Origin: Deltaproteobacteria bacterium
GTDB lineage: Bacteria > Myxococcota_A > Polyangia > HGW-17 > JAJRWW01
Assembly (NCBI GenBank): GCA_029938605.1
Contig: JAOZUO010000001.1
Span: forward strand, 21,905-85,904
DNA length: 64,000 nt
Direction: 5' to 3'
The translations under genes were made by a program, and so were the position numbers. Below the pieces are notes generated by a model. It was given only the letters and a program-made list of their open reading frames with translations. It was not told the origin of the DNA and made no database searches. This document shows, piece by piece, positions 34,443 to 44,500 of this stretch. The number at the start of each line of letters is the position of its first letter. Within the stretch, counting starts at the first letter, position 1.

Positions 34443-35678
34443 TTGACCGATAGCCCGCATCTTTGTGAAGCCACTGTGATCAACTATTGCAAAACCCTGA
34501 CCGTCATGGAGAAACTGTACCTGTGCTTCAATGCGCTCCGACCTCCCTTCTGCAATCAGTTGGTGGTGGAGGGCACCGGCAGGGTGGACGAGACCGCCCT
34601 GCGACGAGCTCTGCGGCTCACGAGCCGGGTCAATCCCGGGACGACGCTGAAGGTCGTCGGGGTTCTCGGTCGCATGCGGTGGGTGGGCGGACCTGTCCCC
34701 CGATTGACTATCGTCAAGCGCTCCTCGTGGGACGGTTTCAGCCACAGGAACGCGCCCTTCCTGCACAATACGCTGGATCCGGAGACCGGCCCGACCTGCG
34801 AGATCCAGGTTGTGGAGGGGCCGGACAAGACGTTCTTCGTGTTTCGGAGCCTGCACGCGGTGATGGACGGCGCTGGACAGCGGGCCTGGGCCAGCGACTT
34901 CTTCAGCGCGCTGAGGGGAGACCAGCCCAAGGGACATCCCGACGCGGTCTGCAGCGCCAAAGCGGCCCGGTCTCTGACCTCCGAGCACATGGAGTTTCCG
35001 CAGCCCGATGGTCTCCCCCCCTGTGGTCCGGCCGATGGGATCACCTCGGGAAACGACCACCAGTGGCGCCGCGTCACCATCGCACTCCCCAAGACCTCGG
35101 CCCTGCTCGCCGACGTCGCGATCCGACTGGGAGTAGAGGCCCGCGGACATGGGCAGGGGGTGGTGCGGCTGAACATCCCGGTGGACTTCCGCTACTTCTT
35201 CCGGGAAGTTCGCACCACGGCCAATCTGATCGGTCCGCTCTTCATGGAGATCGCCCCCACGGAGACCAGAGCGTCCTTTCTGGCGGAGATGAAACAAAAG
35301 CTCAAGCACCGAGAACACGCCCGCCGGCCGTGGGGCTACGACGCGTTCTCCTGGCTGCCGATGCCCCTGCTGACCATGGTGCTCAAGCGCGCCTTCGCCA
35401 GGGAGCACGCGAAGGGACGTTACGCCTTCTCCGCCACCCTCTCTGATGTGGGAGCCTACACCGCGCGAGACTGCTCCGCGGGCGGGTTCACAGCAAGCGC
35501 GGCGTTCGCCATTCCGCCCATGGCCGACCAGCAGTGCTTCATCTGCTTGAAGGGCTTCGAGGATCGTACCCACGTCGTGGTCGGCATGCCATCGGTGTTC
35601 TGCTCACACGGTCGCCTGGACCACCTGATGGTTTCGCTCGTAGATGCCATCACAGCGAACACCACGCCAAGGACATAG
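34443..35678 (+). CDS. Condensation-type acyltransferase
   Basis: This 411-residue protein belongs to the large CoA-dependent acyltransferase/condensation superfamily (NRPS condensation, PapA, wax ester synthase). The HxxxDG motif is visible in FRSLHAVMDGAGQRAW, and a second family-like block in VRLNIPVDFRYFFREVRTTA. The start is TTG 34443 or ATG 34506 (MEKLYLCFNALRPP); the latter could be the true start. The acyl donor and acceptor are unknown. It follows the MBL-fold gene after 11 bp, so the two are probably co-transcribed. Confidence 0.72.
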   Translation: MTDSPHLCEATVINYCKTLTVMEKLYLCFNALRPPFCNQLVVEGTGRVDETALRRALRLTSRVNPGTTLKVVGVLGRMRWVGGPVPRLTIVKRSSWDGFSHRNAPFLHNTLDPETGPTCEIQVVEGPDKTFFVFRSLHAVMDGAGQRAWASDFFSALRGDQPKGHPDAVCSAKAARSLTSEHMEFPQPDGLPPCGPADGITSGNDHQWRRVTIALPKTSALLADVAIRLGVEARGHGQGVVRLNIPVDFRYFFREVRTTANLIGPLFMEIAPTETRASFLAEMKQKLKHREHARRPWGYDAFSWLPMPLLTMVLKRAFAREHAKGRYAFSATLSDVGAYTARDCSAGGFTASAAFAIPPMADQQCFICLKGFEDRTHVVVGMPSVFCSHGRLDHLMVSLVDAITANTTPRT

Positions 35679-35774
35679 ATCTACGGTAAGGCGGGCTACC
35701 AATCTTCGTCAGAGGTGGTATGGTCTTAGGGTTAGGCTTGACCCTATTGCCATATTCGGAAGCGAGGCACGTGA

Positions 35775-36209
35775 ATGCACGACACGGTGGTGCTCTTGGT
35801 TGATGACGAAGCGGACTTCGTCGAAATCATGACAAAAAGACTGAAGAAGCGATCCTTTCATGTGGAGGTGGCCTTCAGCGGTCCCGAGGCGCTCGAGGTA
35901 CTCGAGAATACCGAAAAGGTCGACATCGTGCTGCTGGACGTGAAGATGCCCGGCATGGACGGCATCGAGGTGCTCAGCCACATCAAGGAGCACAGCCCCT
36001 TGGTGGAGGTGATCATGCTCACGGGCCACGCCACGGTGGACAGCGCCGTGGAGGGCCTCAAGCTAGGCGCCTTCGACTACCTGATGAAGCCCTGCGACAT
36101 CAAGGTCCTCATGCAAAAGCTCAACGCGGCCATGAAACGGAGACAGCAGCAAGTCGAGGAGGCCATGGAGGCCCGAACCCAGGACATCATCCTCCGACAC
36201 GGCCGCTAG
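35775..36209 (+). CDS. Single-domain response regulator
   Basis: This 144-residue receiver protein has the phospho-acceptor Asp in DIVLLDVKMPGMDGIEVL, the acidic pocket VVLLVDDEADFVEI, the conserved Thr in MLTGHATVD and the Lys in YLMKPCDIKVL. A C-terminal helix (RRQQQVEEAMEARTQDI) follows but there is no output domain. It would relay phosphate from a histidine kinase not found in this window. It is 33 bp upstream of the DUF4350 gene and could be transcribed with that operon. Confidence 0.93.
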   Translation: MHDTVVLLVDDEADFVEIMTKRLKKRSFHVEVAFSGPEALEVLENTEKVDIVLLDVKMPGMDGIEVLSHIKEHSPLVEVIMLTGHATVDSAVEGLKLGAFDYLMKPCDIKVLMQKLNAAMKRRQQQVEEAMEARTQDIILRHGR

Positions 36210-36242
36210 GCCCTTTTCCCCAGGGCCACCCCCGACACCCCT

Positions 36243-37592
36243 ATGCCGCGCCGCGCACCTCTCTGGTTCATCCTCGTGATTGTTGGCCAGCTACTGATGG
36301 CCACGGGAGATGCACGCGCCGACGCCGCGGACTACAGCCCCCACAACTTCGAATGGCAGGGCACTTCAAGGCTCTTTGAGCTGGCCGCCGAGCGCGGCTT
36401 CAGCATCGAGACCCGGTCCAACCTCGACTGGAAAAAGATCGAAAAACGTCACATCCTGCTCTTCCTGTATCCCACGGCGCCGATCCCGTCCGAGAAGCTC
36501 GTGGCGTACCTGCGGGGGGGCGGTCGCGTGATCCTCGCCGATGACTTCGGCTCCACCGCAGAGCTGCTCGAAAAGCTGGGCGTGCGTCGCGTCCCGGTGA
36601 ACGGCGCCCGACTCAGCCGGTTGCACGCGGAGAACCCAGCGCTGCCCATCGCCACTCCCCTCACGCCCCATCCCCTGAACAACGGTATCCCAGAGCTGGT
36701 GACCAACCACCCGGCAGCCTTCGACACGCAGCTCCCCGCCATCTTCGGCTTCGAGCCCGCCGGCGGTGCGCTGGTGGTAGCCGCCACCCTGGGTCGTGGC
36801 CGCATCGTGCTGATCTCCGACCCCTCCGTCTTCATCAACCGGATGCTCAAATTCCCCGGGAACGAGGCCTTCACCCGACGGCTCCTGGGCTATCTGGGGC
36901 GACCGGGCGAGGATAGCTATGTGGTCTTTACGCAGCACTTCACCGAGACGGGCTCTCCCAAGCCCACCGTGAAGGTGAGGGTTCCCCCTCCGCCAGGGCT
37001 GTCGGCCATCCTCGCCGACGCCAACACCCTCCTGGCGGAGTTCAACGAGTACATGCTGGACCGGGTGTGGATCATGCCCATCGCCACACTCTTCGCCGGC
37101 CTGCTCCTGGCGCTGGCAGTCTGGGTGATCCCCATGATGCGGCCCCGGTACGACGCTAGCTGGACCCGGCCTGGAGAGGGCCCACCGCCGGCGCGCTACG
37201 CACGGGATCTGGAGCCTTACATGAGCGGCAGCCCGCGCAAGATGAACTTCGCCTACCCGGCCGCGGTGTTTCGAGACGTCATGGACGTGGACCTGGAACA
37301 GACCCTCGGCGTTGCGGCGCCCCTGGCCACCATGGATGAGCCGGCCTTGCGTCGCATGGTACAGAAGCGGGCCGGCGCCGAGGCGGAGCGACTGTGTACC
37401 CTGCTCATTGGACTCACGCGCCGTATCCCCCACCGGGAGATGGTGACCCCCTTTACCCTGACTCCACGCTACAGCTTCCGCGAGCTCAAACGGCTCCAGG
37501 ACTGCGGCCGTCTCCTCCTGGAGGCCCTGCGCCCAAGCGACGGAACCCCCAATCAAACCGCAACCGACGAACGGACGACAACGAACGGATAA
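36243..37592 (+). CDS. DUF4350-domain membrane protein
   Basis: This 449-residue protein has an N-terminal signal segment (FILVIVGQLLMATGDARAD), a periplasmic DUF4350-like domain (GRVILADDFGSTAELLEKLG ... GRGRIVLISDPSVFINRML), one transmembrane helix (IMPIATLFAGLLLALAVWVIP) and a cytoplasmic C-terminal region. The gene order DUF4350 - MoxR - DUF58 is a common module in which the MoxR ATPase acts on the DUF58/VWA protein. The molecular role of DUF4350 is not known. Confidence 0.85.
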   Translation: MPRRAPLWFILVIVGQLLMATGDARADAADYSPHNFEWQGTSRLFELAAERGFSIETRSNLDWKKIEKRHILLFLYPTAPIPSEKLVAYLRGGGRVILADDFGSTAELLEKLGVRRVPVNGARLSRLHAENPALPIATPLTPHPLNNGIPELVTNHPAAFDTQLPAIFGFEPAGGALVVAATLGRGRIVLISDPSVFINRMLKFPGNEAFTRRLLGYLGRPGEDSYVVFTQHFTETGSPKPTVKVRVPPPPGLSAILADANTLLAEFNEYMLDRVWIMPIATLFAGLLLALAVWVIPMMRPRYDASWTRPGEGPPPARYARDLEPYMSGSPRKMNFAYPAAVFRDVMDVDLEQTLGVAAPLATMDEPALRRMVQKRAGAEAERLCTLLIGLTRRIPHREMVTPFTLTPRYSFRELKRLQDCGRLLLEALRPSDGTPNQTATDERTTTNG

Positions 37593-37595
37593 TTG

Positions 37596-38567
37596 ATGCA
37601 ACCCACTGGCATTGAAAAGCAGCAACTGGACCAGGTGAGCCACCTGGTGTCGGCCATCCAGCAAGAGATCGCAAAGGTGTACATCGGCGATCCCACCACG
37701 GTACAGGTACTGCTCACCGCCCTGGTGGCCCGGGGCCATGTCCTGCTCGAGGGCGTCCCCGGCGTGGCAAAGACCACCCTGGTGAAGGCCTTCAGCACCA
37801 CCCTGAGCTGCAGCTTCAAGCGGATCCAGTTCACGCCGGATCTGCTCCCTTCGGACATCACCGGCACCTATATTCTGGACATGCGGGAGAACACCTTCGT
37901 GCTCCGAGAAGGGCCCATCTTCGCGCAGATCGTGCTTGGGGACGAGATCAACCGCGCACCGGCGAAGACCCAGTCGGCCCTGTTGGAGGCCATGCAGGAG
38001 CGTCAGGTCACCATTGACGGTCAGACGCGCCACCTGGAGCCGCCCTTCATGGTGCTCGCCACTCAGAACCCCATCGAGCATGACGGCACCTACCCGCTGC
38101 CCGAGGCCCAGGTGGACCGATTCATGATCAAGCTGGAGCTGGCCTATCCGCACGAGCAAGCGGAGATGCAGATGCTCGAGACCTATAACAAGCCCCTTCC
38201 CGAGCTGCACTCCCTGCTGGAGGCCGAGCAGATCGTGGCCCTGCAGGACCTGGCCGAGCAGGTGCACATCGAGCGTGAGCTGATCCAGTACGTGCTGGGG
38301 CTCGTCACCTTCACCCGGACCCACCGCCGCATCTTCCTGGGCGCCTCGCCCCGGGCCGGACTGAACCTGCTGTACGCCTCGAAGGCCTGGGCCCTGCTGC
38401 GCGGGCGGGACTACGTGCTGCCCGATGATGTGAAGGGGTTGGCGCCCCATGTGCTTTCCCACCGGATCCTCCTCACCCCCGAGGCGGAGCTGGAGGGCAT
38501 GACGCCCCGCCAAATCGTTACCGAGGCCCTGGACCGGGTGCCCTATCGGGGGTCAGCCGGCGGATGA
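37596..38567 (+). CDS. MoxR-family AAA+ ATPase
   Basis: This 323-residue chaperone-like ATPase has the Walker A GVPGVAKTTLVKAF, Walker B VLGDEINRAPAKTQSALLEA and sensor ATQNPIEHDGTYPLPEAQ, all typical of MoxR proteins. Downstream are the family blocks LGASPRAGLNLLYASKAWA and YVLPDDVKGLAPHVLSHRI. ATG 37596 follows the DUF4350 stop by 3 bp, and its own stop overlaps the DUF58 start (ATGA). It probably assembles or remodels a DUF58/VWA protein complex or envelope target. Confidence 0.95.
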   Translation: MQPTGIEKQQLDQVSHLVSAIQQEIAKVYIGDPTTVQVLLTALVARGHVLLEGVPGVAKTTLVKAFSTTLSCSFKRIQFTPDLLPSDITGTYILDMRENTFVLREGPIFAQIVLGDEINRAPAKTQSALLEAMQERQVTIDGQTRHLEPPFMVLATQNPIEHDGTYPLPEAQVDRFMIKLELAYPHEQAEMQMLETYNKPLPELHSLLEAEQIVALQDLAEQVHIERELIQYVLGLVTFTRTHRRIFLGASPRAGLNLLYASKAWALLRGRDYVLPDDVKGLAPHVLSHRILLTPEAELEGMTPRQIVTEALDRVPYRGSAGG

Positions 38568-40261
38568 GACCCAGCCTCACCACAGGCGGCAAGTCCGTTC
38601 TGGCCACCGCGGGGCTCTTCATCCTGGGAGGCGTGATCGTCCGCTCCTGGCCCCTGGTGTCGTTGGGCGGCGTCGCCCTGGTCATGCTCCTGGCGGCCAT
38701 GATCCTCTTCTATCCGCGCACAATCCTCCTGGGCCGTCGCAAGCTTGAGGTGGCCTGGTGGATTCCGCCCTCGGAGATGGCGGGGGGTGCGCTCATGGTG
38801 GGCAATCCCTTCGGGCTGCAGCTCTTTGTGCGCAATCGATCCCCGTACAACCTCGGCCGGGCCGAGATCAGCGTGCTGCACTCCGAGCCCATAGAGATGC
38901 TCTCGCCCGACCCGGCCACGCTCATCGCCAAAGGCGCCGAGGTGGAGCTCGAGCTCCAGGCGCGGTGCCACTCCGCGGGCCAGTGGTTTTTCTATGGGGT
39001 GACCCTGCGGCTGGTGGGCCCCCTCGGGCTGTACCAGGTCATCGCCTACTATCCACTGCCGCTAACCACGCGCATCTTCCCGCGCTTCGCGCCGATCCGG
39101 GCGTCTGTACCCCATCGGCCCCGTACGGGCACGCCCCACGAGCGCAGCGGACGCCACCCCCTCAAGCTGCGCGGGCTAGGCGGCGACCTGCGGGAGATCC
39201 GGGACCATCAGCACGGCGACCCCTTCAAGAACATCGCCTGGAAGGCCACGGCCCGCATGCGCAAGCTGATGGTCAAGGAGTACGAGAGCGAGATCATGGT
39301 CACCCACTATGTGGTGCTCGACATCTCGTGGTCCATGCGCTCGGGCGACTTCGGCTCCTCCAAACTCGACTACGGCGTAGACCTGGCAGCATCCTTCGCG
39401 CGATGGGCCATCGAGTCGGGTGACCGTGTGGGGTTGGTGACCTTTGACAGCCGCGTCTACTCCAAGATCCGCCCCTCGGACGGCCGCCCCCACCTGGCCA
39501 AGATCATCGACCGGCTCATGGAGCTTCGCAACATCGTAGACGAGGATCTCACCAACCTGACCCAGGGGGAGCTCGTGCGAGCGGTGGCCGAGTTCATGCT
39601 CTACCAGGACGGCGTGAACGTGCGTATTCGAACCGCGCCAACGCCCCAGAGCGATCTCTGGGACCGCATCGTCACCGACCACCTGGGCAACCTCTACGAC
39701 TTCAAGGCCCTCGCCCACTGGGTGGACCAGTACCTCGACAAGCACCAGCAGGGGCGACGCGCCACCCGCTGGTGGCGCCCCGTGGTGGCCCAGACCCAGG
39801 AGCTAAGAAACCTGCGGCGGTTCTGCCAGATACGGGGCATCGACCTGCCCTATCGCAGCGGCGACGACGTGCACGGCTCCAAGGACGCCGGCCTCACCGA
39901 CGCCATCAGCCAGGTGTCCGCCTCGCGGGGCTCGCAGTTCATCCTGCTCATCTCCGACCTGGAGGGCATCACCACCGGGGGCGGCGTCATGAAGGGGCTC
40001 GCCATGGCGGTCCGCAAGCACCACCACCCTGTGCTCATCGTGCCCCACACGCCCAGATTCGGCCCAAAGCCCGTGAGCGAGGAGTCCCGGGCCGTGGCCG
40101 ACATCCTTCGAGCGGACGAAGATCGACGCACGAGCCGCCTCCGCCGGGAGGTAGCCAAGCTCGGCGTACCGGTGCTGCACGCCGCCCCCGAAGACGCCCT
40201 GATGCTGCTGCTGCGTCGCCTGGCCCGGATCCGCCGCCTCCGCTCCGGACGCGGAGCCTGA
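38564..40261 (+). CDS. DUF58 domain protein with VWA fold
   Basis: This 565-residue membrane-anchored protein has two N-terminal transmembrane helices (VLATAGLFILGGVIVRSWPL; VSLGGVALVMLLAAMILFY), a beta domain and then the DUF58/VWA region. The signature RGLGGDLREIRDHQHGDPFK-like block is present, and the MIDAS metal site is VLDISWSMRSG (DxSxS) with VGLVTFDSRVY downstream. It is the usual partner of MoxR ATPases. Its ATG overlaps the MoxR stop, so the two are translationally coupled. Confidence 0.92.
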   Translation: MRPSLTTGGKSVLATAGLFILGGVIVRSWPLVSLGGVALVMLLAAMILFYPRTILLGRRKLEVAWWIPPSEMAGGALMVGNPFGLQLFVRNRSPYNLGRAEISVLHSEPIEMLSPDPATLIAKGAEVELELQARCHSAGQWFFYGVTLRLVGPLGLYQVIAYYPLPLTTRIFPRFAPIRASVPHRPRTGTPHERSGRHPLKLRGLGGDLREIRDHQHGDPFKNIAWKATARMRKLMVKEYESEIMVTHYVVLDISWSMRSGDFGSSKLDYGVDLAASFARWAIESGDRVGLVTFDSRVYSKIRPSDGRPHLAKIIDRLMELRNIVDEDLTNLTQGELVRAVAEFMLYQDGVNVRIRTAPTPQSDLWDRIVTDHLGNLYDFKALAHWVDQYLDKHQQGRRATRWWRPVVAQTQELRNLRRFCQIRGIDLPYRSGDDVHGSKDAGLTDAISQVSASRGSQFILLISDLEGITTGGGVMKGLAMAVRKHHHPVLIVPHTPRFGPKPVSEESRAVADILRADEDRRTSRLRREVAKLGVPVLHAAPEDALMLLLRRLARIRRLRSGRGA

Positions 40262-40274
40262 GTGTAGCGCCCGT

Positions 40275-41504
40275 ATGTTCGACACCACATTCATCGATGC
40301 GAAGGATCACTGGACGCTGCTGGCGCTGCTCATCGTGGCCGGGGGACTGGGCCTGTGGGCAGAGAGGACGCGGTGGGGAGCACGACTCAGCGCGGTGGTG
40401 GTGACCATGGGAGTAGCCTTCGTGCTGTCGAACCTCTCGGTCATCCCATCGGCGGCGCCCGTCTACGACGTCACGTGGACCTACCTGGTGCCGCTGGCGA
40501 TCCCCCTGCTGCTGTTTCGCGCGAACCTGCGGCGAATCATCAAAGAGGCCGGGGCCACCCTGGTGGCCTTCGGCATAGGCGGTGTGGGCACGCTGCTGGG
40601 CACAGTGCTGGCATTTCACATCGTCCCCATGGGGCAGCACGCCTGGCAGCTCGCGGGCATCTTCGCGGCGACCTACGTCGGCGGCGCCCTCAACTTCGTG
40701 GCCACGGCCAAGGCCGTGGGACTCCAGTCCGGAGACCTGTTGGCCGCGTCCATGGCCGCGGACAACCTGATGATGGCGCTGTACTTCATGGTTATCTTCG
40801 CCCTGCCCGGGTTCCATTGGCTGCGACAACGCTACACGGATCGAGGCTACGACCCCGCCGTAGACGTTGCCATAGACGTTGCCAAAGACGTTGCCAAAGA
40901 CGTTACCGAAGACATTGCCAAAGACATTGAAATGACCGTCGATGAGGCGGATGACGAACCTGGCGAGGACGACGCCAGCGGACGGAACCTCCCCCTGCTC
41001 GAGCTGGGACTCGCGCTGGCGCTCTCGGCGTCCCTCTGCGCGCTGGGGTTCTGGTTGCAGCGCGTCACGGGGCTGCGGGGATCGGGGATCCTGTTCACGA
41101 CGGTCTTCATCGTGGCGCTGGCCACGCTCTTTCCAGCTCAGCTCGAGCGGTTGGTGCCGGCCGAGCGGGTGGGCGTGTTTCTGATGCAGATCTTCTTCGC
41201 GGTCATCGGCGCCAGCGCCAACGTGGCCATCGTCCTACGGGTGGGGCCCATCCTGTTCCTCTTCGCGGCGGTGATCCTCTCGGTGCACCTGCTGTTTCTA
41301 CTGGTGGCCGGGAAGCTCCTACGCCTGGACCTGGCGGAGCTGGTCATCGCCTCCAACGCCAATATGGGCGGCCCCACCACCGCCGCCGCCATGGCCACGG
41401 CGCGAGGATGGCGCCGCCTGGTGGTCCCCGCCATCCTCTGCGGCACCCTGGGCTACGCCAGCGCCACCTTCATCGGCACCGCCGTGGGCTTCTGGCTGAA
41501 ATAG
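40275..41504 (+). CDS. DUF819 membrane protein, transporter-like
   Basis: This 409-residue polytopic membrane protein of the DUF819 (YjcL) family has about ten helices in two halves. Family-like blocks include FAATYVGGALNFVATAKAVG and IASNANMGGPTTAAAMATAR, which resemble the discontinuous-helix motifs of secondary transporters. Between the halves is an acidic cytoplasmic loop (VAKDVAKDVTEDIAKDIEMT) encoded by a 12-bp tandem repeat. The substrate is unknown. It follows the DUF58 gene after 13 bp. Confidence 0.9.
   Translation: MFDTTFIDAKDHWTLLALLIVAGGLGLWAERTRWGARLSAVVVTMGVAFVLSNLSVIPSAAPVYDVTWTYLVPLAIPLLLFRANLRRIIKEAGATLVAFGIGGVGTLLGTVLAFHIVPMGQHAWQLAGIFAATYVGGALNFVATAKAVGLQSGDLLAASMAADNLMMALYFMVIFALPGFHWLRQRYTDRGYDPAVDVAIDVAKDVAKDVTEDIAKDIEMTVDEADDEPGEDDASGRNLPLLELGLALALSASLCALGFWLQRVTGLRGSGILFTTVFIVALATLFPAQLERLVPAERVGVFLMQIFFAVIGASANVAIVLRVGPILFLFAAVILSVHLLFLLVAGKLLRLDLAELVIASNANMGGPTTAAAMATARGWRRLVVPAILCGTLGYASATFIGTAVGFWLK
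40863..40934 (+). repeat. 12-bp tandem repeat in the DUF819 loop
   Basis: Six 12-bp units (GACGTTGCCAAA type), two of them identical, encode the Asp/Val/Ala/Lys loop between the two membrane halves. Confidence 0.88.
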
Positions 41505-41524
41505 AAACAGACGCGCTCGGAGAG

Positions 41525-44500
41525 CTACTTGGCCGCGGCGAGCAGGAGGGTCGAGATCAGGCCGAGCTTCGTTTCGTCTACTTTGAGCCGCAGGGCGAGC
41601 ACCTTGCCCCGGGTCTCGAAGCGGAGGCTGGTGACCAGGGACTTAAACGGGCCGGGGATCTTGGAGGAGAACATCTTCACCATCATAGGCAGCAACCTGT
41701 TCAGCTTGGTGGCCACACCGCTCGAGTTGCAGGTGGCGGCGAGGGTGAGGTCCAGCCCGCTCCCCGACGCCAGCCCGTAGAGCATGAAGTTTTCGATGGT
41801 AGCTCCCGACCCTGCCTTGAGCTGCGCCAGGAGGGAAGCTGCTTGCTTCTGCAGGTCTGGCGACAACGTCATGGCGATCAGCATGTGGGGCGTGGACGTG
41901 ACGCCCATTCCCTTGAGTAGCGCCTTGCCCCAGCCAGTATCCGCGGCGCTCTTGACCCTCTTACTGGTCATGCGGGACAGCCCGTGGCGAATGAAATCCG
42001 TGGACGAAAAGAGCACCAGCTTGTTCGACGTAAGCACCAGGTTGAGGTCGTCCTTTGCCAGGACCGTGTGACCCGCCACCTTGGTCTCCTGGATCTTCCC
42101 CTCCGCCTTTTTCAGGGCCCGGAGCAATGCCTTAGTCTTGAGATCGCCCGACACCGCGAAGATCATGACGGGCTCTTCGGTGCCACCGGCGGTCTTCTTG
42201 AACCTCAGGCCCATGGCAATCGTGCCGATTTTGGCCGGTGACAGTCCCATGGAGGCCAGGGCCTTGAAGGCATTGGCGGGAATCTTTGCCAGGAGCTGGC
42301 GACCCCAGCGGGTCTTGCGCACTGCATCCAGATCCACTTGACCCCAGAGGGGGAGCTCGGGCGGGATCACCCGGAGGGGGTTCCTCTCGGAGGCCTTGAT
42401 GCCGGCACGGCTGCGACGGCCCTTGGTGATCTTGCCAGGCGCCGGCAGCTTCTTTCCGACCCCCAGCAGAGCACCGATGCCCGACGTGGCTTTCCCGGAT
42501 CCGCTCAAGGCGGAAGACCGCCCACCCAGCACCCCGAACAACCCGCCGAGGGACGGTTTCTTTGCCGCAACACGCACGGGAGTGGGTCCCATGGGGGCCA
42601 GACGTGCAGCTACCGGGCCCATGGCCGCGGCGGATTTGCCCGCCGGGCGCATGGTCGCTGGGCGCATGGTCGCGGACCGCTTCATGTCGCCCTTGGCCAG
42701 CGTCATCCCCTGTTCGGTCTTGGTCTTGGGCCCGACCTTGGAGGACGACTTCGAGTCGCCTCCATCGCCCCCCCCGAGCACGAAGAACCACAGCCCAAAC
42801 CCCACCAGACCCAAAGCCACCAGCACGAGCACGATGATCAGCGGGAGGTTGCTCTTTTTCTGGTGCGCAGCGGAGGTGGGCAACATGGCATCGGTGCCAC
42901 TGACGGCCCCAATGGGTCGGGAGCCGGCCACCGGCACGGGCTGGGAGGGCGCTCCTGGAAGGGGCGCTTGAGGAACCGCCGTCATGGGACCGGTTCCACC
43001 GCCCACGAGCCAGCCGTTACGCGCCATCATCTGCCGGAGGTCCTCACGCAGCTCCGACACAGCGGAGTATCGGGTGTCCCGCTCCTTGGCGAGCATCTTA
43101 AGGATGATCGGGTCGAAATCCTGGGGCACCGTAGGCACCAGGGAAGAGACGGGCTGAGGAGTCTCCTTGAGCTGCCACTGGATGATGGATGCCGGCGAGT
43201 CGCTCGAAAACGGCAGCGTGCCCGTGAGCATCTGGTACGCCAACATACCCAGGGCATAGATGTCTGACCGCCCATCGAGCTGCTTCCCCATGAGCTGCTC
43301 CGGGGACATGTACTCGAGGGTCCCCAGGGTCTGGCCGGCCGCCGTGAGCTGCGGCCCCGCCGCCAGATCTCCCGCCACGATCTTGGCGATACCGAAGTCG
43401 AGGATCTTCACGAAGTCCGGGTAGTCAGGGCGGTGCTCAAGAAAGACGTTCTCGGGCTTGATGTCCCGGTGCACGATGTTCATGGAGTGCGCCTCACCCA
43501 GGGAGGTGCAGCACTGCTCGAGGATCCCGGCGGTGCGGGCCGCCGGGACGAGGGTAAGCTCCTCCATGACATCGAACAGCGTCTCTCCCTGGAGCAGCTC
43601 CATGGCGATGTAGAGCAGCCCGTTTTCAGTCTCGTCGAAGTCGTAGGTAATGATGGTGTGCGGATCCCGCAGGTTACAGGCGGACTTTGCCTCCCGTCGA
43701 AAACGCGCCACCAGGTTCTCGTCCTGGCTCATGCCCGGAGCCAGCACCTTGATGGCCACCTCGCGATCCATCTGGATCTGCCTGGCCCGGTACACGTCCC
43801 CAAAGCCCCCTTCGCCGATGTGTTGCTCCACCAGGTAGCGGCGATTCAGGGTCTTACCCGTGAGGTCATCGTCGTCAGGTCCCGGGGCCACACTCGCTCC
43901 ACCGGGTACAGGAGCAGCAACGCTCGGCGGGGCCGCCGTGGGGGGCGCAGCCATGGGGGGCGCAGCCATGGGAGGCGCAGCCATGGGAGGCGCAGCCATG
44001 GGAGGCGCAGCCCTGGGAGGCGCAGCCACGGGAGGCGCACCGGGGGCCACCCCCGGAGGCGAAATGGGGCCGGGTGCGCCAGGACCACCAACGGCGATGG
44101 TCTCCATCATCCCCGGGGACGGTTGGACGGGTGGAGCCCCGGGTGTAAGCGGGGCCGGGCGCGGCACCACCGCGCTCGGCCCGTTCCCCATGGGACCGGC
44201 TACGCTCGGTCCGTTCCCCATGGGACCGGCCACGGACCTCGCCCGAGAGGGCGGCCCCTTGGGCATGGAAGTGATCCGCGACGACGGGCCCCCGACGGGC
44301 GCTGAGGGAGTCGCCGGCGTGTACGCCGGTTGGGCGGCAGCAGGGGGAGAGTAGGCCGGCTGCACGGGTGCCTGGGGCGCGGGCGCCTGGGGCACGGGCG
44401 CCTGGGGCACGGGCGCCTGGGGTACAGGTGCCTGGGGCACGGGTGCCTGGGCTACGGGCGCCTGGGCTACGGGCGCCTGGGCTACGGGTGCCTGGGCTAC

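Noticed and set aside
36366-38513. 715-residue minus-strand ORF
   Set aside because: Shadow of the DUF4350 and MoxR genes; both have clear motifs on the plus strand.
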